Assembly: GCA_030066985.1 (NCBI GenBank) | Contig: JASJAN010000007.1 | Span: 62,001 to 126,000, forward strand | From: Desulfobacterales bacterium | GTDB taxonomy: Bacteria; Desulfobacterota; Desulfobacteria; Desulfobacterales; JAHEIW01 | Length of the DNA: 64,000 nt | Reading direction: 5' to 3' | In this document: piece after piece, positions 27,370 to 36,467 of the stretch | Position numbering within the stretch: position 1 is the stretch's first letter | How the letters are laid out: each line of letters begins with the position of its first letter | Position numbers and translations under genes: made by a program | Notes under the pieces: generated by a model | What the model saw: the letters and a program-made list of their open reading frames with translations, nothing else | Databases searched by the model: none | Told to the model about the DNA's origin: nothing

Positions 27370-28689
27370 TCATCGGCTCTTTTGAATTTGATCGGCAATC
27401 TCGTTGACTTTTGACATAATCTCTTCAACATCCAGGCTGAGAATCTGTCGATTGCGCACCAAAACTTGTCCGGCGACCACGACATCACGTACATCGGCGC
27501 TTTGTGCGGTATAGACAATATGTGATGCCGGATGATACATCGGTGTCAAATGCGGGCTGCGATGATCGATAACGATCACATCGGCCTGTTTGCCCACTTC
27601 AAGAGAGCCGATCTGGTGATCCAGACCAATGGCCCGGGCACCACCGATGGTGGCCATCTCAACCACGGTTCGGGCATCCATCGTAGTGGGGTCATGTGAT
27701 TGTGCTTTGTGGATCTTGGCGGCCATGTCCATTTCGTGGAACACATCAAGGTTGTTGTTGCTGGCGCATCCATCGGTTCCAAGTCCCAGCGGTATACCGG
27801 CCTTTATAAGCTGGGGTACCGGTGCAATGCCGGCAGCCAATTTGGCATTGCTTTCCGGGTTATGCGCAATACTGGCCTTGCGTTTAACAATGATGTCAAT
27901 GTCGTCATCTGTAAGCCAAACACAATGAACCAGCAAGGTGTCTGCATCCAGTACCCCCAGGTCATCCAAATAAGCAATGGGTGTGCTTCTATATTTTTGC
28001 TGTATCTGCCGGCACTCAGTTTGGGTTTCGGCTGCATGAATTTGAAAACACAGGCCGGCATCAATGCAAAGCGCTTTGGCTTTTGTTAAGGTTTCGCCGC
28101 TGCAGGTATAGGCTGAATGACAAAATACCGAAGGCGTGATCAAAGCGGATGCGTGCTGCCACTTGGAGACAAATGCCCGGGAAGCCTTTATATTATTTTT
28201 AGGATCCGGCACGCCGGGCGCCGGAAAATCAATTATCCCCTGGGCCAATACCGCACGCAAACCACTGGTTTCCACAGCCGCTGCCACCTGGTCTTCAAAA
28301 AAATAGCCGTCACAGCAGGTGGTTGTTCCCGAAAGCAGCATTTCAGCGCATGCCAGCAAGGCACCCCAACTTACATTGTCAGGTTGAAGATGGGCGCTTT
28401 CAGCCGGGAAAATATGTTCGTTTAACCAGCTGTCCAATGGCAGGTCGTCGGCCAAACCGCGAAAGAGGGTCATGGGAAGATGGGTGTGACTGTTCACCAA
28501 ACCCGGCAACACGATCCCACCATTGGCGTCAATCGTCTCAGTTGCTGGCGGCGGTGACTGATCAGCAGGCAGGATATCGAGGCGTTCAATAGTGCCCGCT
28601 TTGATGCACAGCAGACCGTCAGGAATAATATCAAAGCGCTCATTGACGGTTACAAAAGTACCGTTATGGATGACAAGATCGTAGGGCAT
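27370..28689 (-). CDS. mtaD: 5-methylthioadenosine/S-adenosylhomocysteine deaminase, paralogue 1
   Basis: The 439-residue amidohydrolase has the metal motif LVNSHTHLPM, the segment LAEDL-type FRGLADDLPLDSWLNEHIFP, the histidine in QIHAAET and the catalytic block LGTDGCASNNNLD. These fit the MtaD family, which deaminates MTA, SAH or adenosine-like nucleosides. The second copy at 28724 has the same length and similar motifs. Substrates of the two copies may differ. It is 34 bases downstream of that copy and probably in the same operon. Confidence 0.9.
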   Translation of the reverse strand: MPYDLVIHNGTFVTVNERFDIIPDGLLCIKAGTIERLDILPADQSPPPATETIDANGGIVLPGLVNSHTHLPMTLFRGLADDLPLDSWLNEHIFPAESAHLQPDNVSWGALLACAEMLLSGTTTCCDGYFFEDQVAAAVETSGLRAVLAQGIIDFPAPGVPDPKNNIKASRAFVSKWQHASALITPSVFCHSAYTCSGETLTKAKALCIDAGLCFQIHAAETQTECRQIQQKYRSTPIAYLDDLGVLDADTLLVHCVWLTDDDIDIIVKRKASIAHNPESNAKLAAGIAPVPQLIKAGIPLGLGTDGCASNNNLDVFHEMDMAAKIHKAQSHDPTTMDARTVVEMATIGGARAIGLDHQIGSLEVGKQADVIVIDHRSPHLTPMYHPASHIVYTAQSADVRDVVVAGQVLVRNRQILSLDVEEIMSKVNEIADQIQKSR

Positions 28690-28723
28690 GGGATCACGTT
28701 ACCTGAACAAAGATCCAATTCTG

Positions 28724-30043
28724 TTATTTAGTGGCTATGATATCCTGTGCGATTTGGTTGACCTCGTCCATAACCCTGCCGAGGTTCATGGTCTTAAGCT
28801 GTCCGTCATTCATTACGATTGTGCCGTTAATAATAGACGCACGGACGTCACTTCCCATGGCTGCATAAACCAGATGCGAAACCGGACTGTACATTGGCGT
28901 CAGGTGGGGTTTGTTGGTGTCGATGATGATAAGATCTGCTTTTTTACCAGCCTCGAGGGAACCGATAACCGAATCCATACCCAAGACCGCAGCACTTTTA
29001 CGGGTGGCCATTTTGAGAACTGTTTGCGCATTCATAACGGTGGGATCTAAGGTTTTGGCCTTATGGAGTTTGGCCACTGTGTCCATTTCCAAAAAAAGGT
29101 CCAGGTCATTGTTGCTTGCGCAACCATCGGTTCCCAATCCCACGCAGATGCCCTCATCTATCAGCCTGGGGATTGGCGCCACACCGGATGCCAATTTCAT
29201 GTTGCTTTCGGCATTGTGTGCGACTTTGACATCAAAACGTTGCAGTAGGGCGATATCGTTTTCCGTCAGCTCAACACAATGGCAAGCGACCACATTGGGA
29301 GCCAATAGCCCAAGTTCAGCCATATGTTCCACCGGTGTCCGACCATATCGCTCTTTGACTTGCTCAATTTCGCTTTTAGATTCAGCTAAATGGATGACCA
29401 GTGGCAGCGCAAATTCCTGGGCCAGGTCAAATGCCTTCTTAAGTAATTTCGGCGCACACAAATAGACCGAATGCGGTTCTACAGCGATATTAATCAATGG
29501 ATCATCCTGCCAGGTATCGATCATTTTGCGGGTATATTCAAAACCATTGTCAATGGGGCCGTAATTGGGCGAGTCGAAATCATACAAGACTTCACCGACC
29601 ACCGCGCGCATACCGGCATCATGGGCGGCTCGGGCAACGGCATCCTCGAACAGATACATGTCGCAGAAGCAGGTGGTGCCGGACATGATCATCTCTGCGC
29701 AGGCCAACAGGCTGCCGGCGTAGACCATCTGTTCAGTTAGCTTGGTTTCTGCTGGAAATATATGATCATTGAGCCAGGTCATCAATGGCAGGTCATCTGC
29801 CAGCCCTCTAAAACACGTCATGGCAGCATGCGTATGGCTGTTGATCAGTCCGGGCATGACAATTCCGCCCTGGGCATCGATAACCTCGGATGCGCGCCAA
29901 TCGGAAAATTTTTCTGCCGGACCAACTGCCGCGATGCTATCCTTGGCGATAGCAACTGTGCCATTGACGATGGTGGTGTCATTGGCATCCATTGTCAGGA
30001 TGGTTCCGTTTATGATCAGGATATCAGCGAATTTCGGTTTCAT
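28724..30043 (-). CDS. mtaD: 5-methylthioadenosine/S-adenosylhomocysteine deaminase, paralogue 2
   Basis: The start at 30043 (MKPKFADIL) gives 439 residues, exactly the length of the neighbouring copy; longer frames reach back into the phosphorylase gene and are rejected. The motifs LINSHTHAAM, FRGLADDLPLMTWLNDHIFP, VIHLAES and LGTDGCASNNDLD are present. Its start overlaps the end of the phosphorylase gene by 20 bases, so the two are coupled. Together the operon would take MTA, SAH or adenosine towards inosine-type nucleosides and free bases. Confidence 0.9.
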   Translation of the reverse strand: MKPKFADILIINGTILTMDANDTTIVNGTVAIAKDSIAAVGPAEKFSDWRASEVIDAQGGIVMPGLINSHTHAAMTCFRGLADDLPLMTWLNDHIFPAETKLTEQMVYAGSLLACAEMIMSGTTCFCDMYLFEDAVARAAHDAGMRAVVGEVLYDFDSPNYGPIDNGFEYTRKMIDTWQDDPLINIAVEPHSVYLCAPKLLKKAFDLAQEFALPLVIHLAESKSEIEQVKERYGRTPVEHMAELGLLAPNVVACHCVELTENDIALLQRFDVKVAHNAESNMKLASGVAPIPRLIDEGICVGLGTDGCASNNDLDLFLEMDTVAKLHKAKTLDPTVMNAQTVLKMATRKSAAVLGMDSVIGSLEAGKKADLIIIDTNKPHLTPMYSPVSHLVYAAMGSDVRASIINGTIVMNDGQLKTMNLGRVMDEVNQIAQDIIATK

Positions 30044-30863
30044 AAATTCGTTTGGCAACTCCTTTAAGGATCGCTTCCAGCAACGGCGCTGCTTTTTGAG
30101 CGACAGCGATGATTTCTTCAACGTTGGCGGGAACCGGATCTGCAGGGTTGTGAACATTGGTAATCGTCGACAGCCCCAACACCCGCAGGCCACCATGGAC
30201 GGCGGCGATGACTTCCTGCACTGTTGAAAATCCAACAGCCTCCGCTCCAATGGTTTGTAAAAACGTGACCTCCGACGGGGTTTCAAGGGCCGGCCCTATC
30301 AGACCGACATAAATGCCTTTCTGGTACTTTATTTTAGCGGCATGAGCCGTTTCTTCGGCAAAAGCGATGAGGTCAGGGTGATAAGCGCGGGACATATCCG
30401 GAAATCGGGTGCCCAGATGGTCATCGTTGGGGCCGATCAACGGATTGGTTGCAGTCAAATTGATATGGTCATCAATTAACATGATGTCGCCGGCGCTAAA
30501 TTTGGGATTCAGACCACCGGCGGCGTTGGAAAGGAACAGAATTTTGACGCCAAGTTGTTGCATCAGGCGAATCGGATAGGTGACTTCGAGCGGGCTATAG
30601 CCTTCATAGAGATGAAAGCGGCCCTGCAGGGTGATCATCGGGCAACCGTTGAGTTCACCGACCAGCAACTGGCCTTTGTGAGATTGAACCGTTGACAGTG
30701 GAAAATGAGGGATGTCTTTGTATTTAACGGTTAGATCAATCGACATCGATTCGGCACTTTCACCCAGACCGGTACCGGTCAAATAACCGATATACGGTCT
30801 GACCTGGGTCTTGCCTTTGATGAAAGCGGTGGTTTCTGCCAGATGCTGCATTAAATTTTGCAT
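30024..30863 (-). CDS. Purine nucleoside phosphorylase (PNP/MTAP family)
   Basis: A trimeric-class purine phosphorylase with the blocks QGRFHLYEGY, LSNAAGGLNP, DDHINLTATNPLIGPN and a C-terminal VGFSTVQEVIAAVHGGLRVLGLSTITN. The STV triplet fits inosine/guanosine PNPs, while MTA phosphorylases usually have TSMPEA there, so PNP is preferred. An MTA-related role is possible from the mtnA and MtaD genes. The ATG at 30863 follows GCAGAGG and gives 279 residues, the usual length; upstream ATGs at 30911 and 30893 lack sites. It is the first gene of the operon continuing through 27370. Confidence 0.85.
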   Translation of the reverse strand: MQNLMQHLAETTAFIKGKTQVRPYIGYLTGTGLGESAESMSIDLTVKYKDIPHFPLSTVQSHKGQLLVGELNGCPMITLQGRFHLYEGYSPLEVTYPIRLMQQLGVKILFLSNAAGGLNPKFSAGDIMLIDDHINLTATNPLIGPNDDHLGTRFPDMSRAYHPDLIAFAEETAHAAKIKYQKGIYVGLIGPALETPSEVTFLQTIGAEAVGFSTVQEVIAAVHGGLRVLGLSTITNVHNPADPVPANVEEIIAVAQKAAPLLEAILKGVAKRIYETEIR

Positions 30864-30975
30864 GGCTTGCCTCTGCGGTTTCAGTTTAAACATACCTGAG
30901 AAAGATGTCATTTTAGTTCAGCAGATAGCAGTCGTCAAGCCATCAGATATGATGGCTCAAAACAGGATGTTCTCA

Positions 30976-31004
30976 TTGACTTTTTTATGACATTGTGACA
31001 TACA
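30976..31004 (+). promoter_or_regulatory. Candidate promoter of the NuoE-NuoF-RnfB/GltD cluster
   Basis: TTGACT (30976-30981) and CATACA (30999-31004) are spaced by 17 bases in the divergent region before the NuoE-like gene at 31122. The -10 is weak. Confidence 0.35.
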
Positions 31005-31121
31005 AACTCCCTTGATCCTGCCCCGCTTTTATTGTGTAATGGGTGACCAAATTATATGTTTGGTAACGTTTCAGCTTTATCGTATCTGTCATAACCACGA
31101 GCAAACGAGGGAGATCTGCCC

Positions 31122-31616
31122 ATGGCACCTGACACCCGTCCTGACCATCCCGAAATTTCAGATGAAATGTGGCCTAAAATCGATGACATCATTTCTACCA
31201 ACTGCAATGTGCCCGGTTCAATCATTGGTGTTTTGAGAGAATGCCAGGATGTGGTCGGCTGGTTGCCGGTGGAGCTGATTGACTATATCAGCGATGGTCT
31301 GAATTTGTCCCGCAGCGAGGTGTTTGGGGTGGTTTCATTTTATTCCTTGTTTTCCCTGACGCCCAAGGGCCGACACCTGATCAAAGCCTGCTTAGGTACT
31401 GCCTGTTATGTAAAAGGCATTAAAGAAGTGATGAGCCGGATCGGCAATGAATACCAGCTTGAAGAAGGCAGCACCACCGAAGATCGTCGGTTTTCACTGG
31501 AGGCCGTCCGATGCCTTGGGGCATGCGGTCTGGCACCTGTCGTGGTCGTAGATGAGGATACATACGGTGATGTCAAAGCCGACAAGGTTATCGAAGTGCT
31601 GGAAAAATACGAGTAG
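31122..31616 (+). CDS. NuoE/HydC-like [2Fe-2S] subunit
   Basis: The 164-residue protein has the four cysteines of a NuoE-type thioredoxin-fold [2Fe-2S] domain: Cys90 and Cys95 (ACLGTACYVKG), Cys131 and Cys135 (RCLGACG). It is the small electron-transfer partner of NuoF-type NADH dehydrogenase subunits in complex I, bifurcating hydrogenases and formate dehydrogenases. GAGGGAG precedes the ATG. The next gene begins 17 bases after its stop. It opens the cluster NuoE, DRTGG, NuoF and RnfB-GltD, which lacks any catalytic hydrogenase or formate dehydrogenase subunit nearby. Confidence 0.92.
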   Translation: MAPDTRPDHPEISDEMWPKIDDIISTNCNVPGSIIGVLRECQDVVGWLPVELIDYISDGLNLSRSEVFGVVSFYSLFSLTPKGRHLIKACLGTACYVKGIKEVMSRIGNEYQLEEGSTTEDRRFSLEAVRCLGACGLAPVVVVDEDTYGDVKADKVIEVLEKYE

Positions 31617-31633
31617 CCGACAGTGTGGCGCTG

Positions 31634-31987
31634 ATGAAATTATCTGAAATTCAAAAGATTCTGGATGCCACTGTTCTAACAGGAGAAGATCAGCTGGATC
31701 GCAATGTCGTGGGTGCCGGGGGCGCTGATTTAATGGCGGATGTGCTGTCGGCGGTCGCCAAAGATGCGGTTTTGCTGACCGGCCTGACAACCGAGCAGGT
31801 GTTGCGAACCGCCAAGGTCGCTGATGTTGCAGCGGTGGTGTTTGTCAGGGGTAAAAAGCCCGATACACCCGTTATCGAACTGGCAAAATTTTATCAAATG
31901 CCCGCCTTGATGACAAAATATTCCCTGTTTGTTGCCAGCGGGCGATTGTATGTCAATGGACTTCGTGGATTGGATGGTTCGTGGTAA
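31634..31987 (+). CDS. DRTGG-domain protein within the NuoE-NuoF cluster
   Basis: A 117-residue paralogue of the protein at 24891, with the shared blocks MKLSEI, LTGED, ADLMADVLSAV, VLLTGLTTEQVLRTA, VVFVRGKKP, YSLFVASGRLY and GLDG. The ATG at 31634 gives the same length as the paralogue; a GTG at 31625 is possible. No strong ribosome site is visible, so translation may be coupled to the NuoE-like gene. It probably senses a ligand and adjusts the complex, but this is inference. Confidence 0.78.
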   Translation: MKLSEIQKILDATVLTGEDQLDRNVVGAGGADLMADVLSAVAKDAVLLTGLTTEQVLRTAKVADVAAVVFVRGKKPDTPVIELAKFYQMPALMTKYSLFVASGRLYVNGLRGLDGSW

Positions 31988-32019
31988 GTAAGAAACATTG
32001 AATATTGATAATTGTATAA

Positions 32020-32054
32020 TTGAGGAATTCTATCCTTTTTGATATTTCGAACTC
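32020..32054. repeat. Partial copy of the GAATTCTATCC repeat
   Basis: AGGAATTCTATCC followed by a T-rich stretch and ATTTCGAAC resembles the right half of the inverted-repeat element near 33999-34037. Both flank the NuoF-like gene. Confidence 0.4.
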
Positions 32055-32162
32055 TCAATTAAAAGTGTTCCATTTAATTTGTAATTTTTGAACTCGACTG
32101 AAAGCGGTAAAATATTCAATAATCAATCTTAAATATTCAATGATCACTTGCGGGAGCCCAGC

Positions 32163-33950
32163 ATGAATAAAGTGAGAACACAGTTGATGTTGTGCGGCGG
32201 AACAGGCTGCCACGCTTATAAAAGCAACGTCTTTCACGCAGAACTCCAAAAAGAAATAGACCGCCGGGAGCTAACAGACGAAATTAAGATCATTGAGACC
32301 GGCTGCAATGGTTTTTGTGCGGTCGGACCGGTTATGCTGGTTCAGCCTGAAGGTATTTTTTATCAGAAGTTGAAGGTTAAAGACATTCCGCACCTCGTTG
32401 AAGAGCACTTTCTCAAGGGCCGACCGGTCAAAAAACTATTTTATGTGGAGCCCGCTTCCAAAGAAACCATTCCCAATATGGTTGAGATTCCCTTCTTTGA
32501 GCATCAGATGTTTTGGGCGATGCGCAACAAAGGGGCCATTGATCCGGAGGTGATTGAGGAATACATCGCCCGCGATGGCTACTTTGGCGCTGCCAAGGCG
32601 CTGCAGGAGATGGAACCCGAAGACATCATTGCTGAGGTGAAAAAATCGGGCTTGAGAGGGCGGGGGGGTGCCGGGTTCCCTACCGGATTGAAGTGGGAAT
32701 TTGCCAGCAAAAGTGCTGGTGATATCAAATACGTATTGTGTAATGCAGACGAAGGCGATCCGGGCGCTTTTATGGATCGCAGCATTCTAGAATCTGATCC
32801 GCATGCTATTTTGGAAGGCATGTTGATTGCCGCCCGGGCCATCAATGCCCAGCACGGGTATATTTACGCGCGCACGGAATATCCGCTAGCCATCCGCAGG
32901 CTGGACATTGCCATTGAGCAGGCCAGGGAGTATGGGTTGCTGGGCAGCGATATCCTTGGCTCTGGTTTTGACTTCGATATCGATATTTACCAGGGTGCCG
33001 GTGCTTTTGTTTGCGGTGAAGAAACTGCGCTGATGCGCTCAATTGAGGGCAAGCGCGGGATGCCGCGCCCGCGTCCGCCTTTTCCAGCCCTCAAGGGCTT
33101 ATGGGAAAAACCTACCATCTTAAATAATGTCGAATCACTGGCCAACATTCCTCAGATCATTCTCAACGGTGGGGACTGGTATGCCAGTGTCGGTACGGAA
33201 AGCAGCAAAGGGACCAAAGTCTTTGCGCTTTCGGGTGATGTCAACAACATCGGTCTGGTGGAAGTGCCGATGGGCACCACGCTGAAAACAATGATTTATG
33301 ATATTGGCGGTGGCGTTCCCAACAAGAAAAAGTTTAAGGCCGTGCAGCTCGGTGGGCCTTCTGGCGGATGCGTGCCTGAGCAATATCTGGATATCCCCAT
33401 CGACTATGAGGAAATTGCCAAGGTTGGTGCCATCATGGGGTCGGGTGGCGCGATTGTGATGGACGAAAACACCTGTATGGTGGACATGGCACGCTTTTTT
33501 ATGGATTTTGTGCAGGATGAATCCTGCGGGAAATGCACCCCCTGTCGTGAAGGCACACGGCGGCTGCTGCAGCTTCTTGAAAAAATTTGTGAAGGTCACG
33601 GGGTGCCGGAAGATATTGCCATTATGGAGGAACTCTCTGACACCATCAAGGAAGCGGCACTGTGTGGTTTGGGCCAGACGGGGCCTAATCCGGTTCTGTC
33701 AACGTTGCGGTATTTTAAAGACGAGTACGAAGCCCATGTTTTAGAAAAACGCTGTCCGGCCAAGCGCTGTGTGGCCCTGTTAAAGTTTGAAGTGCAACCG
33801 GAGCTGTGTACCAAATGCGGCATGTGTTTTCGAGCCTGCCCGGTTGAGGCCATTGACTGGAAAAAGAAGGAGGTGGCCGTTATTGACAAAGAAAAATGCA
33901 TCAAATGCATGACGTGCTATGATAAATGCAAGTTTGATGCAATCGATTAA
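32163..33950 (+). CDS. NuoF/HydB-like NADH-binding flavoprotein subunit with extra Fe-S domains
   Basis: The ATG at 32163 follows GCGGGAGC; a TTG 15 bases upstream is possible. The 595-residue protein has an N-terminal thioredoxin-like [2Fe-2S] domain (Cys11, Cys16, Cys48, Cys52), an FMN/NADH domain (GRGGAGFPTGLKW at about 167-179, GAGAFVCGEETAL at about 278-290), the cluster motif SCGKCTPCREGT and a C-terminal two-cluster ferredoxin (CTKCGMCFRACP, CIKCMTCYDKC). This is the layout of HydB/HndC in electron-bifurcating hydrogenases. It oxidises or reduces NAD(H) and passes electrons to partners. Here the next gene is not a hydrogenase but a selenocysteine RnfB-GltD fusion. Confidence 0.93.
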   Translation: MNKVRTQLMLCGGTGCHAYKSNVFHAELQKEIDRRELTDEIKIIETGCNGFCAVGPVMLVQPEGIFYQKLKVKDIPHLVEEHFLKGRPVKKLFYVEPASKETIPNMVEIPFFEHQMFWAMRNKGAIDPEVIEEYIARDGYFGAAKALQEMEPEDIIAEVKKSGLRGRGGAGFPTGLKWEFASKSAGDIKYVLCNADEGDPGAFMDRSILESDPHAILEGMLIAARAINAQHGYIYARTEYPLAIRRLDIAIEQAREYGLLGSDILGSGFDFDIDIYQGAGAFVCGEETALMRSIEGKRGMPRPRPPFPALKGLWEKPTILNNVESLANIPQIILNGGDWYASVGTESSKGTKVFALSGDVNNIGLVEVPMGTTLKTMIYDIGGGVPNKKKFKAVQLGGPSGGCVPEQYLDIPIDYEEIAKVGAIMGSGGAIVMDENTCMVDMARFFMDFVQDESCGKCTPCREGTRRLLQLLEKICEGHGVPEDIAIMEELSDTIKEAALCGLGQTGPNPVLSTLRYFKDEYEAHVLEKRCPAKRCVALLKFEVQPELCTKCGMCFRACPVEAIDWKKKEVAVIDKEKCIKCMTCYDKCKFDAID

Positions 33951-33961
33951 CCTAAATGAGC

Positions 33962-34135
33962 GTTCCAAATTTTAAAATGCTAATGAATCTCACTTTAAGG
34001 AATTCTATCCATTTTAAATTAAAAAATTTGGAACCCTCCGGGATTGCCGATCTCACTCCGCCGCAGTCGGATTAGATGCCGTTCCGCATAGTTTACTATA
34101 GCGGAACGACATCTGCCGTGTAGCCGCAGCAATCC
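33962..34135. repeat. Two adjacent inverted-repeat structures in the gap before the Sec gene
   Basis: This fills most of the 337-base gap after the NuoF-like gene. GTTCCAAATTTT (33962-33973) pairs with AAAATTTGGAAC (34023-34034), a perfect 12-base arm. A second structure has GGATTGC (34041-34047) with GCAATCC (34129-34135), enclosing GATGCCGTTCCGC and GCGGAACGACATC (34075-34113). The remainder up to 34287 is AT-rich and holds only the ribosome site (GAGGGAG) of the next gene. Confidence 0.65.
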
Positions 34136-34287
34136 TCCTGAGGCGGATCTTTGACCTCGACAATCGCTCAATTAGGTTTCATAAATTTAATTTATCCGGT
34201 GAATTCTGTGTTATATGATTCACTCAATCTATCTTAGGTTACTTATCTCATTTCAGATCACCCTTAATATTTAGCCGAGGGAGTCCA

Positions 34288-36393
34288 ATGACTGACGCAA
34301 TCATTTTAATGGGCGGCATGGGATTGGCCATCAGCATCATTTTGGCCATCGCATCCAAAGTTTTCTATGTGTATGTTGATCCCAAAATATTGGCGATCGA
34401 AGAAGAATTGCCCGGCGCGAACTGAGGTGGTTGCGGGCTGCCGGGTTGCAGCGCCAATGCCGAAGCCATTGTTGCCGGGATAGCCGCTCCAAATTCATGC
34501 GTGGCTGCCGGTGAAGAGGTAGCCGAAGCCATTGCCGGCATTATGGGAGTTAAGATCGAAGCGGTCGAACCGGATATCGCCTTGCCGGGATGCTTTTTCG
34601 GGGTTTCGGATGCGGATACCAAATATGTGTATAACGGTTTAGATGATTGCCGGGCGGTGGCCCTGCTGGGCGGCGGGATGAAAGTATGTACCATTGGTTG
34701 CTTGGGACTGGGAACTTGTGCCAGGGCCTGTCCATTCAATGCTATCGGAATGGGCCCCAAAGGTCTGCCTGTTGTCGTCGAGCAAAGATGCACGGGTTGC
34801 GGCACCTGCGAACGGGTGTGCCCGAAGCACATTATTAATCTATCTTCGGTTACGCGAAGGATTATCCGCGAGTACACCACCGATGAATGCACGACACCCT
34901 GTCAGCGGGGATGTCCGGCCGGTATCAACATACGGGAGTACATTCACCAAATATCGCAGGGAAACCATCATCGTGCTGTTCAGGTCATCAAGGAACGCAA
35001 TCCTTTTCCTGCTGTGATTGGCCGGATTTGTCCGCGTCCCTGTGAACTTGAGTGCCGGCGCAATTATATCGATGAGCCGGTGGCCATCAATTATCTGAAG
35101 CGTTACGCCGCCGATTTTGAAAAAGATAGCGGCAAACGTGTCTTACCTTATAAGGCGCCAGATACCGGCCGCAAAATCGCGATTGTTGGCGGCGGTGTAC
35201 AAGGTTTATCTGTGGCGTTTTTTATAGCGCGTCTGGGACATGCCGCAACCGTATATGAAGCCACCGAAAAACTGGGCGGGCTGCTCAGAAGCGCCATTTC
35301 GAAGGACCGGCTGCCCGAGGAGATATTGGACTGGGATATTGCGGGCATCGTTGAAATGGGCGTAACCATCGAAACTGAAAAGGTTCTTGGTCGTGATTTT
35401 TCGATTAATTCATTGCTGCAAGAAGAATTTGATGCTGTATTTTTAGCTTCCGGTGGCTGGGATAGCCGCCTGTCACGTGGGGCAAAAGATCAGATTGAAT
35501 CACCGATTCCCGGAACTTATATGCTGGTAGATCTGATGCGATTCGGAGCGCAACCGGCAGAGGATTTATCGATTGGCTCTGAAATTGTCATTGCCGGTGG
35601 CGGCAAACTGGCGCTTGATGCCGCCAAAGCTTGCAAAGAAAGGGGCGCTACAACCGTCACCGTCTTGTTTCGCGAGAGCTGGGAAAACAGTCCTGTATCT
35701 GATGCGGAATTAGAAAAACGGGGTATGACCGATCTGAATATTGTCTGCGATGCAGCAATTAACCGCCTGATAGGCCAGGCGGATCAGCTCGAGCAGTTAG
35801 AATATATTGAAGTCGCTACCTCAAAATTAACGCGCCTGCCGGCTCAGACACTGATACTGGCCACTGGCCGATTTCCAGAAATGGTGTTTACCCGTCCTCA
35901 ACAACCGGAAGGTGCCGAAGCTGAAGAAGCTGAAGCGGTCGAATCACCACCAAATGCGTCTTTGCTTTGGGAAGGTACCCCACCTTACAAACAACCTGCC
36001 TTCAAAGATGAGGTCGGCCTATTCGCAGATGGTGATGTGCTGGCGGATTACAGCGCAGCTATCAAAGCCATCGGTGGGGGGCGCCGGGCAGCTGCATCCA
36101 TTCATCAGATCATGCATGGACTATCTCCCGGTCTAACGGAGCATGTGATCACACCGCAATCAACCCTGCAAAATGTATATCATGTTGAAAATGTTCAAGC
36201 CAGCCGGCGCCAGATAATGCCCATATGCAGTGGCAAAGAACTGGCGGTATGCGGCGAGGTTGAACGCGGTTTTTCCGCTGCGATGGCCAAAGAAGAAGCG
36301 GATCGATGTCTACAGTGCGGGTTGATTTGCTACGAGCATACCCAAAAGGCGTCGGTTGACGAAAAGGAGGAACCAACCGAAGCTTCTGGGTAA
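34288..36393 (+). CDS. Selenocysteine RnfB-like / GltD-like fusion oxidoreductase
   Basis: The gene starts at 34288 after GAGGGAG and reads through an in-frame TGA at 34423-34425 (residue 46), giving 701 residues. Order: membrane segment (about 4-28); RnfB-type Fe-S domain, where the usual LPGANCGGCGxxGC reads LPGAN-Sec-GGCGLPGC (Sec46, Cys49, Cys54, Cys71); two ferredoxin clusters (about 134-148 and 168-178); GltD/NfnB-type N-terminal cluster domain (CTTPCQRGCP, 201-210; GRICPRPCELEC, 245-256); FAD domain (IVGGGVQG, 299-306) and NAD(P) domain. Sec replaces the first cluster cysteine. It probably links a membrane-attached Fe-S relay to a flavin NAD(P)H site and works with the NuoE/NuoF genes upstream. 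A plain stop would leave a useless 45-residue peptide. Confidence 0.88.
34423..34452 (+). promoter_or_regulatory. Sec codon and SECIS-like hairpin of the RnfB-GltD gene
   Basis: TGA at 34423-34425 is followed after 11 bases by GCTGC (34437-34441), loop CGGGTT and GCAGC (34448-34452). Loop guanines lie about 17-20 bases from the TGA, within the range of bacterial SECIS elements. Confidence 0.75.
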
Positions 36394-36467
36394 AGTCCTT
36401 TACTCGATGCGTGTATAATTCAGGTACTTGTATAGCGTGCTGTAAGCTATTTATAAAGTATAACAGA

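Noticed and set aside
34288-34425. Stand-alone 45-residue membrane peptide ending at the TGA
   Set aside because: It would cut an RnfB cluster motif in half; reading through restores the whole domain.
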